A stretch of DNA of 64,000 nt, taken from Actinocorallia populi (GTDB lineage: Bacteria; Actinomycetota; Actinomycetes; Streptosporangiales; Streptosporangiaceae). The stretch lies in assembly GCF_002995495.1 (NCBI RefSeq), contig NZ_PVZV01000003.1:558001-622000 (forward strand), in the 5' to 3' direction. The position numbers and the translations under genes were made by a program. Positions 39,620 through 48,249 of this stretch are shown piece after piece. The notes beneath the pieces were generated by a model. The model saw only the letters and a list, made by a program, of their open reading frames with translations. It made no database searches and was not told the origin of the DNA. Position 1 is the stretch's first letter. Each line of letters opens with the position of its first letter.

Positions 39620-42079
39620 TTGACCGTCGAGGTCTTCGGCATCCGCCACCACGGCCCCGGCTCGGCCCGCGCCCTGCGCCGCGCCCTGGAGGCCTACCGC
39701 CCCGACCTCGTCCTGATCGAGGGCCCTCCCGAAGCCGACCCCCTCCTGCACCTCGCCGCCGACCCCGCCATGACCCCGCCCGTGGCGCTCCTCGCCTACA
39801 CCCTCACCGCCCCCCAGCGGGCCGCCTTCTGGCCCTTCGCCTCCTTCACCCCCGAATGGACCGCCCTGCGCTACGCCCACGCCCACCGCCTCCCCGCCCG
39901 CTTCATCGACCTCCCCGCCGCCTGCACCCTCGCCGCCCCGCCCGAAGCCCCCGGAGAGCAGCACGAGCCGGAAACCGCGAAAGGCGCCTCTACCAAGGAA
40001 CCCGGAGGAAGCGACGCAGGACCGTCGGAACGTGCCCGGCGGGCTTCGCTCGGCGCGACGGACGAGACGACGCAAACGGACGGCGGAGCAGGGAACGCCG
40101 CCGAACGTTCGACGCCTGCGGAAAGAGCCGCTGGAGGGCGGCAGCCCGGCGAAGAAGCAGGAAGGCCGGACGAAGGGCTGTGGGAGCGGGCCCGGCGGGA
40201 CCCGCTGGGAGTGCTGGCGGAGGCCGCGGGCCACGCGGACGCGGAGCGGTGGTGGGACGACGTCGTCGAGCTGCGGGGGCAGGAGGACGTGTTCGGGGTC
40301 GTCGCCGAGGCGATGGAGGTGCTGCGGGAGGAGACGGAACGGGCCGGATCCGAGCGGGAGGAGCAGCGCGAGGCCTGGATGCGGCAGGCCGTGCGGCGTG
40401 CCGTGCGGGAGGGGTTCGAGCGGATCGCGGTGGTGTGCGGGGCATGGCATGTGCCGGCGTTGCGGGCGAAGGTTCCCGCCTCGCGGGACGCCGCGACGTT
40501 GAAGGGGCTGCCGAAGACCAAGGTGGCCATGACGTGGGTGCCTTGGACGCACGGGCGGCTGGCCCGGGAATCCGGTTACGGGGCGGGGGTGCGGTCACCG
40601 GGCTGGTACCGGCACCTGTTCGAGGCCGCCGACCGTCCGGTCGAGCGGTGGCTCACCGAGAGCGCGCGGCTGCTCCGCGAGGAGGGGCTGCCGGTCTCGT
40701 CGGCGCACGTGATCGAGGCGGTGCGGCTGGCCGAGGCCCTCGCGGCGCTGCGCGGACGGCCGCTGGCGGGGCTCGACGAGCTCACCGAGGCGACCCGCGC
40801 CGTGTTGTGCGAGGGGGCCGACCTGCCGTTGGAGCTGATCCGGCGCCGCATGGTGGTGGGCGAGGCGCTCGGATCCGTACCGGACTCCACCCCGATGGTG
40901 CCGCTCCAGCGGGATCTGCTCGCCCAGCAGAAGCGTCTGCGCCTGAAACCGTCCGCCGAGCCCCGGCAGGACGCCTTCGACCTGCGCAGGCCCGTCGACC
41001 TCGAACGCAGCCGCCTCCTGCACCGCCTGCGCGTCCTGGACGTCGCCTGGGGCTCCCCCGCCGCGGACGCCTCGAACCGGTCCCAGGGAACGTTCAAGGA
41101 GGTGTGGGTGCTCGCCTGGCATCCGGAGTTCGACGTCCGGCTGATCGAGGCGGGTGTCTGGGGGACCACCGTCCACGACGCCGCGGCCGCGCGGATCCAG
41201 GCGGAGGCCGCCGACGCGCGCGGCCTGCCCGAGCTGACCGTGCTGGCGGAACGCGCCCTTCTGGCCGGGCTGGACGAGGCGCTGCCCGCCGTCATGAGCA
41301 CGCTGGCCGACCGCGCCACCGCGGACGGCGACACCGTCCGGCTCATGGAGGCGCTTCCCCCGCTGGTCCGGGCGCTGCGTTACGGCGACGTCCGCGGCAC
41401 CCCGACCGGCCCGCTGCGCACCGTCGTGGACGGCCTGGTCGTCCGCATCTGCCTCGGCCTCCCCCGCGCCGCGGCGTCCCTGGACGACGACGCGGCCCGC
41501 ACCCTGCTCGAACGGGTCGCCACCGTCCACGAGACCCTCGCCCTCCTCGACGAGCCACCGCACACCGCCCGCTGGCTGGACGCCCTGGCCGCCCTCACCG
41601 ACTCCCCGGCCTCGCACGGCCTGCTGGAGGGCCGCCTCACCCGCCTCCTGCACGACGCGGGCCGCCTCCCCGACCTGCCCGCCCGCATGTCCCGCGCCGT
41701 CTCCCCGGGCACCCCGCCCGCCCGCACCGCCGCCTGGCTGGAGGGCCTCCTCGCCGACGGCGCCCTCCTGCTCATCCACGACGCCGCCCTCCTGGCCCTC
41801 CTCGACTCCTGGCTGGCCGCCCTTCCCGCCGAGACCTTCACCGCCGTCCTCCCCCTCCTGCGCCGCACCTTCGCCACGCACACCCCGCCCGAACGCCGCA
41901 CGCTCGCCGCCCGCCTCCACCACCTCGCCGCCCCCGCCCCGCCCCCGCCCGAGGACCTCGACCCGGCCCGTGCCGCCCCCGCCGTCGCCACCGTCCTCTC
42001 CTTCCTCCCCCTCCGCCCCGGATCCCCCCCGCCCGGCCCCCTCACCCCCCGCGAACCCCCCGCCGAGGAGACCCCGTGA
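39620..42079 (+). CDS. DUF5682 family protein (MoxR-VWA cluster)
   Basis: 819 aa. The N-terminal signature GIRHHGPGSAR (7-17), LVLIEGPPEAD (31-41) and later VVCGAWHVPAL define DUF5682. The spaced His/Glu motifs loosely recall TraB/EreA-type hydrolases, but no activity is known to me. Residues about 113-190 are a low-complexity Glu/Gly/Ser/Thr/Ala insertion that interrupts the domain. The rest is helical. TTG start with GGAGG 5 bases upstream; the end overlaps the VWA gene by 4 bases (GTGA), so the two proteins are made together. Confidence 0.85.
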   Translation: MTVEVFGIRHHGPGSARALRRALEAYRPDLVLIEGPPEADPLLHLAADPAMTPPVALLAYTLTAPQRAAFWPFASFTPEWTALRYAHAHRLPARFIDLPAACTLAAPPEAPGEQHEPETAKGASTKEPGGSDAGPSERARRASLGATDETTQTDGGAGNAAERSTPAERAAGGRQPGEEAGRPDEGLWERARRDPLGVLAEAAGHADAERWWDDVVELRGQEDVFGVVAEAMEVLREETERAGSEREEQREAWMRQAVRRAVREGFERIAVVCGAWHVPALRAKVPASRDAATLKGLPKTKVAMTWVPWTHGRLARESGYGAGVRSPGWYRHLFEAADRPVERWLTESARLLREEGLPVSSAHVIEAVRLAEALAALRGRPLAGLDELTEATRAVLCEGADLPLELIRRRMVVGEALGSVPDSTPMVPLQRDLLAQQKRLRLKPSAEPRQDAFDLRRPVDLERSRLLHRLRVLDVAWGSPAADASNRSQGTFKEVWVLAWHPEFDVRLIEAGVWGTTVHDAAAARIQAEAADARGLPELTVLAERALLAGLDEALPAVMSTLADRATADGDTVRLMEALPPLVRALRYGDVRGTPTGPLRTVVDGLVVRICLGLPRAAASLDDDAARTLLERVATVHETLALLDEPPHTARWLDALAALTDSPASHGLLEGRLTRLLHDAGRLPDLPARMSRAVSPGTPPARTAAWLEGLLADGALLLIHDAALLALLDSWLAALPAETFTAVLPLLRRTFATHTPPERRTLAARLHHLAAPAPPPPEDLDPARAAPAVATVLSFLPLRPGSPPPGPLTPREPPAEETP

Positions 42080-43740
42080 CCGACGAGCCCCCCACGAACC
42101 CCGGGACCACCGGCCCTACCGCCGAGAACACCGGGCCGAACGCTCAAGGCCCCGGCACTCCCGCCGAAAGCACAGGACCGAGCGCTCAGCATCCCGATCT
42201 CCCCACCGGGAACACCGGGTCGAACGCTCAAGACTCCGGCACTCCCGCCGAAAGCACAGGACCGAGCACTCAAGACCCCGGCCTCCCCACCGCAAACACC
42301 GGGTCGAACGCTCAAGACCCCGGCACTCCCGCCGAAAGCACAGGACCGAGCACTCAAGACCCCGGCCTCCCCACCGCAAACACCGGGTCGAACGCTCAAG
42401 ACCCCGGCACTCCCGCCGAAAGCACAGGACCGAGCACTCAAGACCCCGGCCTCCCCACCGCAAACACCGGGTCGAACGCTCAAGACCCCGGCACTCCCGC
42501 CGAAAGCACCGGGCCGAACGTCTCGGGTGCCGGGTTCTCCGCCGGGGACGTCGTCTCGGGTGGGGGGAGCGTCGCTTCCGCCGTTTCCGGGGAGGAGGGC
42601 CGTGCGGCCGCCGAAGGCGGCGAGGCGGAGAGGGCTCGGCGGTGGCGGCTGGTGCTCGGGGAGAGCGCAGGGGCGGGGGTGGTGCCGCGGGGGGCCGACA
42701 AGAAGATGGACGCGGCGCTGGACGCGCTGTACGGGGAGAAGGCCGGAAGGCGGCGCGGCGGGTTGCAGGAGTCGGCGCCGCAGGTGGCGCGGTGGCTGGG
42801 GGACATCAGGGAGTACTTTCCGGGGCCCGTGGTGCGGGTGCTGCAGCAGGACGCCATCGAGCGGCTGGATCTGGGGCGGCTGCTGCTGGAGCCGGAGATG
42901 CTCGAGGCGGTGGAGCCGGACGTGCATCTGGTCGGCGTGCTGCTGTCGTTGAACTCCGTGCTGCCGGAGCGGGCGCGGGAGACCGCCCGGGAGGTGGTGC
43001 GGCGGGTCGTCCGGGAGGTGGAGGAGCGGCTGGAGCAGCGGCTCCGGTCGGCGGTGCGCGGGGCGCTGGAGCGGTCGGCGCGGGTGCGGCGGCCCCGGCG
43101 GCAGGCGGACGTCGACTGGCGGCGCACGGTGCACGCCAACCTCCGCAACTACCTGCCGGAGCGGCGCACCGTCGTGCCCGAGCGGCTCGTGGGGTTCGGG
43201 CGGGGAACGCAGGGCGTGCGGCGGGACGTGATCCTGTGCGTGGACCAGAGCGGCTCCATGGCGCCGTCCGTGGTGTACGCGGGGATCTTCGGCGCGGCCC
43301 TCGCCTCGGTGCCGGCGCTGCGGACGTCGCTCGTCGCCTTCGACACGGCCGTGGCCGACCTCACCGACCGGCTCCACGACCCCGTCGAGGTGTTGTTCGG
43401 AACGCAGCTCGGCGGCGGCACCGACGTCCACCGCGCCCTCGCCTACTGCCAGGGCCTCGTCTCCCGCCCGTCCGAGACCGTCGTCGTCCTGGTCAGCGAC
43501 CTGTACGAGGGCGGCCCGCGCGAGGAGATGCTGCGCCGCGCCGCCGCCCTCGTCCGCTCCGGCGTCCGGCTGATCACCCTGCTCGCCCTCTCCGACGACG
43601 GCGCCCCCGCCTACGACCACGAGAACGCCGCCGCCCTCACCGCCCTGGGCGTCCCCGTCTTCGCCTGCACCCCCGACCGTTTCCCCGACCTCATCGCCGC
43701 CGCCCTGGAACACCGCGACCTGACCCCCTTCACCTCCTGA
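42076..43740 (+). CDS. VWA-domain protein of the MoxR cluster with N-terminal 14-aa tandem repeats
   Basis: 554 aa. Residues 13-152 are ten 14-residue repeats alternating GTPAESTGPSTQDP and GLPTANTGSNAQDP. An acidic/Gly linker follows, then a helical region (about 205-360; WLGDIREYFPGPVVRVLQQDAIERL) and a VWA domain with intact MIDAS (DQSGSM, Asp390; later GGGTDVH and VSDLYEG). VWA partners deliver substrates to MoxR ATPases. Homologues usually lack a long repeat region; the repeats are likely a disordered tether. GTG start overlapping the DUF5682 stop. Confidence 0.9.
   Translation: MTDEPPTNPGTTGPTAENTGPNAQGPGTPAESTGPSAQHPDLPTGNTGSNAQDSGTPAESTGPSTQDPGLPTANTGSNAQDPGTPAESTGPSTQDPGLPTANTGSNAQDPGTPAESTGPSTQDPGLPTANTGSNAQDPGTPAESTGPNVSGAGFSAGDVVSGGGSVASAVSGEEGRAAAEGGEAERARRWRLVLGESAGAGVVPRGADKKMDAALDALYGEKAGRRRGGLQESAPQVARWLGDIREYFPGPVVRVLQQDAIERLDLGRLLLEPEMLEAVEPDVHLVGVLLSLNSVLPERARETAREVVRRVVREVEERLEQRLRSAVRGALERSARVRRPRRQADVDWRRTVHANLRNYLPERRTVVPERLVGFGRGTQGVRRDVILCVDQSGSMAPSVVYAGIFGAALASVPALRTSLVAFDTAVADLTDRLHDPVEVLFGTQLGGGTDVHRALAYCQGLVSRPSETVVVLVSDLYEGGPREEMLRRAAALVRSGVRLITLLALSDDGAPAYDHENAAALTALGVPVFACTPDRFPDLIAAALEHRDLTPFTS
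42112..42531 (+). repeat. Ten-unit 42-bp in-frame tandem repeat (84-bp higher-order unit)
   Basis: Two 42-bp subunits alternate, giving an 84-bp period with copies starting at 42154, 42238, 42322, 42406 and 42490; a diverged half-unit starts at 42112. The central 84-bp units look identical base for base, while the outer ones have a few changes. All lengths are multiples of three and no stop is introduced. The array behaves like a coding VNTR. Confidence 0.92.
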
Positions 43741-44132
43741 CCCCCCGGCCCCGCCACCCGGCCGGACGGGTCGCCACCACCCGGCCCCACGGCCGGACGG
43801 GGCACCGCCACCCGAACGCGCCACCGCCCGGACACACGGCCCACGGAGATGCCGCCACCTGAACGCGCCGCACTCGAACGCGCCACCCGAACGCGCCGCC
43901 GCCCGGCGCGCCACCCGGACGCGCCACCTGAACGCGTCGTCGTTCGAAGGGGTGGCCGACCGGAGCACCCCACCCGGACTCACGGCCGGATCGGGCACCG
44001 CCACCCGAACGCGCTCCCGCCTGGACGCGTCGTCGTCCGGAGGGGTGGTCGGGCGGGGCGGGAACCGGGGAAGGGGGCGGGTGCGGGGTGGAGACGGGGC
44101 GGGGAGGGGGCTCGGCTCCCTAGGATGGGGCC
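43741..44132. repeat. Non-coding C-rich region with dispersed 15-bp repeats
   Basis: 392 bp between the VWA gene and the lipid kinase gene, with no credible gene. CGCCACCYGAACGCG occurs five times (43806, 43853, 43881, 43922, 43999) at irregular spacing. Degenerate versions lie in between (ACTCGAACGCGCC, CCACCCGGACGCG). Two longer blocks (around 43790 and 43983) also repeat. The right end turns G-rich, followed by the leaderless promoter of the next gene. Confidence 0.7.
44121..44126 (+). promoter_or_regulatory. -10 element for leaderless transcription of the lipid kinase gene
   Basis: TAGGAT lies 6 bases before the ATG at 44133, a standard leaderless spacing. The AGGA inside it could alternatively serve as a ribosome-binding site. 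Confidence 0.5.
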
Positions 44133-45140
44133 ATGCGCGCGCGGGGTGTCGGCCCGGGTGCTGCCGGTACTTCTGGACGGGATGGGCGCTCGATGCGTAG
44201 CAAGGCCGAACTGGAGGAGGCGATCCGGTCGGGGGGGCGGGCCGTCCTGATCGTCAACACCCGCTCGCGGCGGGGGAGGCGCTGCTACGCGGAGGCGCTG
44301 CGGCTGCTGCTCAGGGAGGGCATCGGGTTCGTGCAGCTGCACCCGGTGAACGATCCAGCGCTGCTGCCGGAGGTCTTCGAGCGGACCATGGAGCTCAAGC
44401 CCGACCTCGTCGTGGTCGGCGGCGGGGACGGCACGCTCAAGGAGGCGGTGCGGCATCTGGCGTACCAGGACGTGGCGCTGGGGCTGCTGCCGCTGGGCAC
44501 CACCAACAACTTCGCGCGCGGCCTGTGGCTGCCGCTCGACGTGCGGGGCGCGGTCGGGGTGATCGGCGGCGGCAAGGTCGCCGACGTCGACCTCGGGGAG
44601 TTCGACCCGCGGACCGGCGCGCCGCCGGAGACGTTCGCCAACATGGTCAGCCTGGGCCTGTCCGTGCACGTCGCCCGCTCCGTGCCGCACCTGCTCAAAC
44701 GCTACCTCGGCCGCTTCTCCTACCTGCTGACCGCGTTGTGGAAGCTCCCGCGGCACCAGGCGTTCAAGGCCACCCTCGACATCGGCGGCGCGGTGCACGA
44801 GCTGACCACCCACCAGCTGAACATCGCCAACGGCAGCCACCACAGCGGGCGGGTCATCGCCAAGGACGCCAGCCCCGACGACCGGCTCCTGGCCGTCTAC
44901 CAGCTCGGCGACCAGGTGCGGCTGCGGCTGTTGTCGGCGACCGCCCGGCACGCCCTGACGGGGCGTTTCCGCACGCTGGCCGAGCCGTCCTTCCTCACCA
45001 CCAACGCCGTCGAGGTCGCCACCGACCCGCCCATGGCCGTGGACGTCGACGGCGAGCTGCGCGCCCGCACCCCCGTCAGCGTCCGGCTCCTGCCCAACGC
45101 GCTGCGCGTCCTGGTCCCCCGCGAGTTCCCCGACACCTGA
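44133..45140 (+). CDS. Diacylglycerol kinase-family lipid kinase
   Basis: 335 aa. The DAGK catalytic domain has the nucleotide-binding GGGDGT (96-101) and the GLLPLGTTNNFARGL motif of the DagK/YegS/BmrU family. The C-terminal beta-sandwich includes MAVDVDGELR. Likely phosphorylates diacylglycerol or a related lipid at the membrane. Start: ATG 44133, because TAGGAT precedes it at leaderless distance; ATG 44193 also fits the family N-terminus and would remove 20 residues. Confidence 0.9.
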   Translation: MRARGVGPGAAGTSGRDGRSMRSKAELEEAIRSGGRAVLIVNTRSRRGRRCYAEALRLLLREGIGFVQLHPVNDPALLPEVFERTMELKPDLVVVGGGDGTLKEAVRHLAYQDVALGLLPLGTTNNFARGLWLPLDVRGAVGVIGGGKVADVDLGEFDPRTGAPPETFANMVSLGLSVHVARSVPHLLKRYLGRFSYLLTALWKLPRHQAFKATLDIGGAVHELTTHQLNIANGSHHSGRVIAKDASPDDRLLAVYQLGDQVRLRLLSATARHALTGRFRTLAEPSFLTTNAVEVATDPPMAVDVDGELRARTPVSVRLLPNALRVLVPREFPDT

Positions 45141-45221
45141 CCCGGCACGGCGCCCGGCCGTCCTCCCGCGGGCGCCCGCCCGACCCTGGACGGTTCGTGC
45201 GGGCCGTCACAGTATGGGTAA

Positions 45222-46643
45222 GTGGATACTTTTCGAGTGGCGGTCATCGGTGCGGGGTTCGGCGGGATAGGCCTGTCGATCCTGCTGAAACGGCTGGGGA
45301 TCAGCCATGTGCTGCTGGACAAGGGCGCGCAGGTCGGCGGTACCTGGCGGGACAACACCTATCCGGGGGCGGCCTGCGACGTGCCGTCCCCGCTGTACTC
45401 CTTCTCCTTCGCGCGCAAGGCCGACTGGAGCCGCCGGTTCGCCGAGCAGCCCGAGATCCTCGAGTACCTGCGCCGCTGCGCGGACGAGAACGGCCTCGAG
45501 CCGAGGCTGAACACCGAGGTGCGTTCCGCCTCCTTCGAGGACGGCCGGTGGCGGCTGGAGACCTCCGGCGGCCCCGTGGCCGCCGAGGTGCTCGTCGCCG
45601 CCTGCGGCCAGCTCAACCGCCCGGCGATCCCCGACCTGCCGGGCCTGGACTCCTTCGAGGGCAGGATGTTCCACTCCGCCCGCTGGGACCACGGCCACGA
45701 CCTCGCGGGCCGGAAGGTCGCCGTCGTCGGCACCGGGGCCAGCGCCGTCCAGTTCGTGCCGCGCCTGGCCGCCGAGGCCGCCCGCCTGGACGTCTACCAG
45801 CGTTCGGCGACCTGGATCATCCCCAAGCCCGACCGCCGCCACGGCCCCCTGTCCCTGCGGCTGCGCTCGGCGTTCCCCCTGCTGCAGGACATGGACCGGC
45901 TGCTGACCTACCTGCTGCTCGAATCCCGTGCCCTCGGGTTCGTCCGCTACCCCGCCCTGCTCAAGCCCATCGAGCACTCCTACCGCAGGCGCCTGCGCAA
46001 GGAGGTCGCCGACCCGGAGCTGCGCCGCAAGCTGCTCCCCGACCATCCCCTCGGCTGCAAACGCGCCCTGATCTCCGACGACTACCTGCCCGCCCTGCAG
46101 AGGCCGAACGTCGACCTCGTCACCGACCCCATCGCGGAGGTGAGGCGGAACGGCGTGGTCACCGCCGACGGCACGTTCCGCGAGGCCGACACCCTGGTCC
46201 TCGGCACGGGTTTCCGCGCGTCGGAGTTCCTCGCGCCGATGCGCGTCACCGGCCGCGACGGCCTCACCCTCGACAAGGCGTGGGCCGACGGCGCCGAGGC
46301 GCACCTCGGCCTGACCGTCCACGGCTTCCCGAACCTGTACCTGCTGTACGGGCCCAACACCAATCTGGGCCACAACAGCATCGTCTACATGCTGGAGAGC
46401 CAGTTCCGGTACATCCTCGGCTGCCTGCAGATGGGCGGCGTGCTGGAGGTGAAGAAGGAGACGCAGAACGCCTTCAACAGAGACCTCCAGGCACGCATGC
46501 GCAGGACCGTCTGGAACGCCGACTGCGACAGCTGGTACCAGACGGAGGACGGCAAACAGGTCACCAACTGGCCGGGTTTCACCTTCGCCTACCGCAGGGC
46601 CACACGGCGTCCTGACCCTCGGGATTTCATCGCGGAGCCGTAA
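45222..46643 (+). CDS. Baeyer-Villiger-type flavin monooxygenase
   Basis: 473 aa. The FAD Rossmann motif is GAGFGG (10-15) and the NADPH Rossmann motif VVGTGASA (about 168-175). The BVMO fingerprint F-x-G-x3-H-x3-W-D (FEGRMFHSARWD, 145-156) is present, as are the early GGTWRDNTYPGAACD and SPLYSFSF segments. Expected reaction: NADPH- and O2-dependent insertion of oxygen into a ketone, or heteroatom oxidation. It is slightly shorter than typical BVMOs (about 500-550), as in the mycobacterial EthA-like small group. An SDR gene follows after 9 bp, so an alcohol-ketone-ester route is possible. Start uncertain: GTG 45222 or GTG 45237. Confidence 0.9.
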   Translation: MDTFRVAVIGAGFGGIGLSILLKRLGISHVLLDKGAQVGGTWRDNTYPGAACDVPSPLYSFSFARKADWSRRFAEQPEILEYLRRCADENGLEPRLNTEVRSASFEDGRWRLETSGGPVAAEVLVAACGQLNRPAIPDLPGLDSFEGRMFHSARWDHGHDLAGRKVAVVGTGASAVQFVPRLAAEAARLDVYQRSATWIIPKPDRRHGPLSLRLRSAFPLLQDMDRLLTYLLLESRALGFVRYPALLKPIEHSYRRRLRKEVADPELRRKLLPDHPLGCKRALISDDYLPALQRPNVDLVTDPIAEVRRNGVVTADGTFREADTLVLGTGFRASEFLAPMRVTGRDGLTLDKAWADGAEAHLGLTVHGFPNLYLLYGPNTNLGHNSIVYMLESQFRYILGCLQMGGVLEVKKETQNAFNRDLQARMRRTVWNADCDSWYQTEDGKQVTNWPGFTFAYRRATRRPDPRDFIAEP

Positions 46644-46652
46644 GGTAGGCGC

Positions 46653-47411
46653 ATGCCGACCGCACTCATCACCGGGGCGACGGCGGGCATCGGCGCCGCC
46701 TTCGCCCGCAGGATCGCCAAGGACGGGCTCGATCTGGTCCTCGTCGCGCGCAACAGGGAGAGGCTCGACGAGACGGCCGAGTCCCTTCGACAGGACTACG
46801 GCGTGGCCGTAGAGGTCCTCCCCGCCGATCTCGCCGAGGACGCCGGCATCGCCGCGGTGGAGGAGCGGTTGCGCCAGGGCGTCGACCTCCTGGTGAACAA
46901 CGCGGGCTTCGGCCATCAGGGAACCTTCCTCGACGTCCCCGTGGAGGAGGAGCTGCGCATGTTGAAGGTGCACTGCGAAGCCGTCCTCCGCCTGACGTAC
47001 GCCGCGCTTCCCGGGATGCGCAACCGCCGTAAGGGCGGCATCATCAACGTCTCCTCCGTAGCCGCGTTCCTCACGCGGGGGACGTACGGCGCGTCCAAGG
47101 CGTGGGTCGTCAGCTTCAGCCAGGCCATCGCCCAGGACGTGAAGGACCCGAACGTCAAGGTGATGGCGCTGTGCCCCGGCTTCGTGCACACGGAGTTCCA
47201 CGAGCGCGCGAAGATGGACACCTCCGGCATCCCCGAGGCGTTGTGGCTGAACGCCGACGACGTGGTCGACGCCGCTCTCAAGGACCTGAAGAAGGGCGTG
47301 CAGGTCTCCGTGCCCGGCCCTCAGTACAAGGCGGTCGTCGGGCTCAGCAAATTCATGCCGCGCAATCTCGTCGGAAGGCTCTCTTCGCGGACCGGAAGAC
47401 GGTACGACTGA
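46653..47411 (+). CDS. Short-chain dehydrogenase/reductase (classical SDR)
   Basis: 252 aa. The cofactor motif is TGATAGIG (7-14), followed by NNAG (82-85). The catalytic Ser is at 134/135 and the Y-x3-K at Tyr145 and Lys149 (YGASKAW). Arg33 and Arg35 after the second strand (VARNRERL) favour NADP(H). The cofactor-proximal PGFVHTEF segment is typical of ketoacyl-type SDRs. Together with the BVMO upstream it could interconvert an alcohol and ketone. Confidence 0.93.
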   Translation: MPTALITGATAGIGAAFARRIAKDGLDLVLVARNRERLDETAESLRQDYGVAVEVLPADLAEDAGIAAVEERLRQGVDLLVNNAGFGHQGTFLDVPVEEELRMLKVHCEAVLRLTYAALPGMRNRRKGGIINVSSVAAFLTRGTYGASKAWVVSFSQAIAQDVKDPNVKVMALCPGFVHTEFHERAKMDTSGIPEALWLNADDVVDAALKDLKKGVQVSVPGPQYKAVVGLSKFMPRNLVGRLSSRTGRRYD

Positions 47412-47416
47412 TCTTC

Positions 47417-48223
47417 ATGCGAATAGCCACCCCCCTCATCGCTCTCCTCACCCTGCCCGTGGTGCTGACCGCCGCTCCGGCGTCCGCCGTCGTCGGCGGC
47501 ACCGCGGTCAAGGCCTCTTCTTATCCCTGGCTGGGCGCGTTGCATTCCCAGGCGGGCTTCTTCCGGCCCGGAGGCCATCTGTGCGGCGGCGTGCTGGTGC
47601 GCGCCGACAAGGTACTGACGGTCGCGCGCTGCGCCCGCCAGTTCAAGGCCGTGCCGGATCGGCTCAACGTGACGTTCGGCCGCACGGACGTCAAGAAGAA
47701 GAACGGCACGACGTACCGCGTCAAGAAGATCTGGGTCCACCCCGGCCACCGGGTGACGGATCTCGACGGCCTGGAGGTCCCGCGCAACGATCTCGCGGTC
47801 CTCACCCTCGCCAAGAAGGTGAAGAAGATCAAGCCGGTCAAGCTGGGGAGCGTCACCGGTTCGCGGGGGTTCGTCCTCGGCTGGGGCGCCACCGGTGAGG
47901 CCAGGCCGAACAACAGCAGGCTCCGCAAGGCGGCGGTCCCCCTGGTCGGCGAGTCCGAATGCCGTTCGGCCTACGGGGACGTCCTGGACTCCGGCATGAC
48001 CTGCGCGGGCTCGGGCGAGGCGGCGGCCTGCCGGTTCGACGACGGCGGCCCGCTGGTCGTGCGGGTGCGGACCACGGTGCGGTTCGGCGGCCAGACCGAG
48101 CCCCGCATGGAGGACCGGGTCGCGGGCCTGGCCTCCTGGGCCGACGGCTGCGCCCGCGAGGGCCGTCCCGGTGTCTACACCGAGGTCTCCGCGTTCCGGG
48201 ACATCCTCGAGAAACGGCTTTGA
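47417..48223 (+). CDS. Secreted trypsin-fold protein lacking the catalytic His and Ser (pseudoprotease)
   Basis: 268 aa. Signal peptide (1-24), then the chymotrypsin-family mature start AVVGGTAV and paired Cys. The His box is LTVARCA (Arg71 where LTAAHC has His57). The Asp is kept (RNDLAVLTL, Asp125). The Ser box is CRFDDGGPLV (Asp209 where GDSGGP has Ser195). SWADGC and GVYTEVSAF close the fold. With two of three triad residues gone, no serine-protease activity is expected; binding or regulatory function is inferred. Starts 5 bases after the SDR stop. Confidence 0.88.
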   Translation: MRIATPLIALLTLPVVLTAAPASAVVGGTAVKASSYPWLGALHSQAGFFRPGGHLCGGVLVRADKVLTVARCARQFKAVPDRLNVTFGRTDVKKKNGTTYRVKKIWVHPGHRVTDLDGLEVPRNDLAVLTLAKKVKKIKPVKLGSVTGSRGFVLGWGATGEARPNNSRLRKAAVPLVGESECRSAYGDVLDSGMTCAGSGEAAACRFDDGGPLVVRVRTTVRFGGQTEPRMEDRVAGLASWADGCAREGRPGVYTEVSAFRDILEKRL

Positions 48224-48236
48224 CCCGTCCAGTCGG

Positions 48237-48242
48237 TAGAAT
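48237..48242 (+). promoter_or_regulatory. -10 element for leaderless transcription of the GroES-like gene
   Basis: TAGAAT is followed after 7 bases by the GTG start at 48250. No ribosome-binding site is visible in between, consistent with a leaderless mRNA. Confidence 0.5.
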
Positions 48243-48249
48243 CCCTGAC

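Noticed and set aside
39856-42075. Upstream extension of the VWA frame through the DUF5682 gene
   Set aside because: The frame is open by composition only. GTG at 42076 overlaps the DUF5682 stop in the GTGA arrangement used throughout the window.
42112-42531. CRISPR-like array
   Set aside because: The 42/84-bp repeats have no variable spacers, lie fully in frame within the VWA gene, and encode a regular 14-residue peptide repeat.
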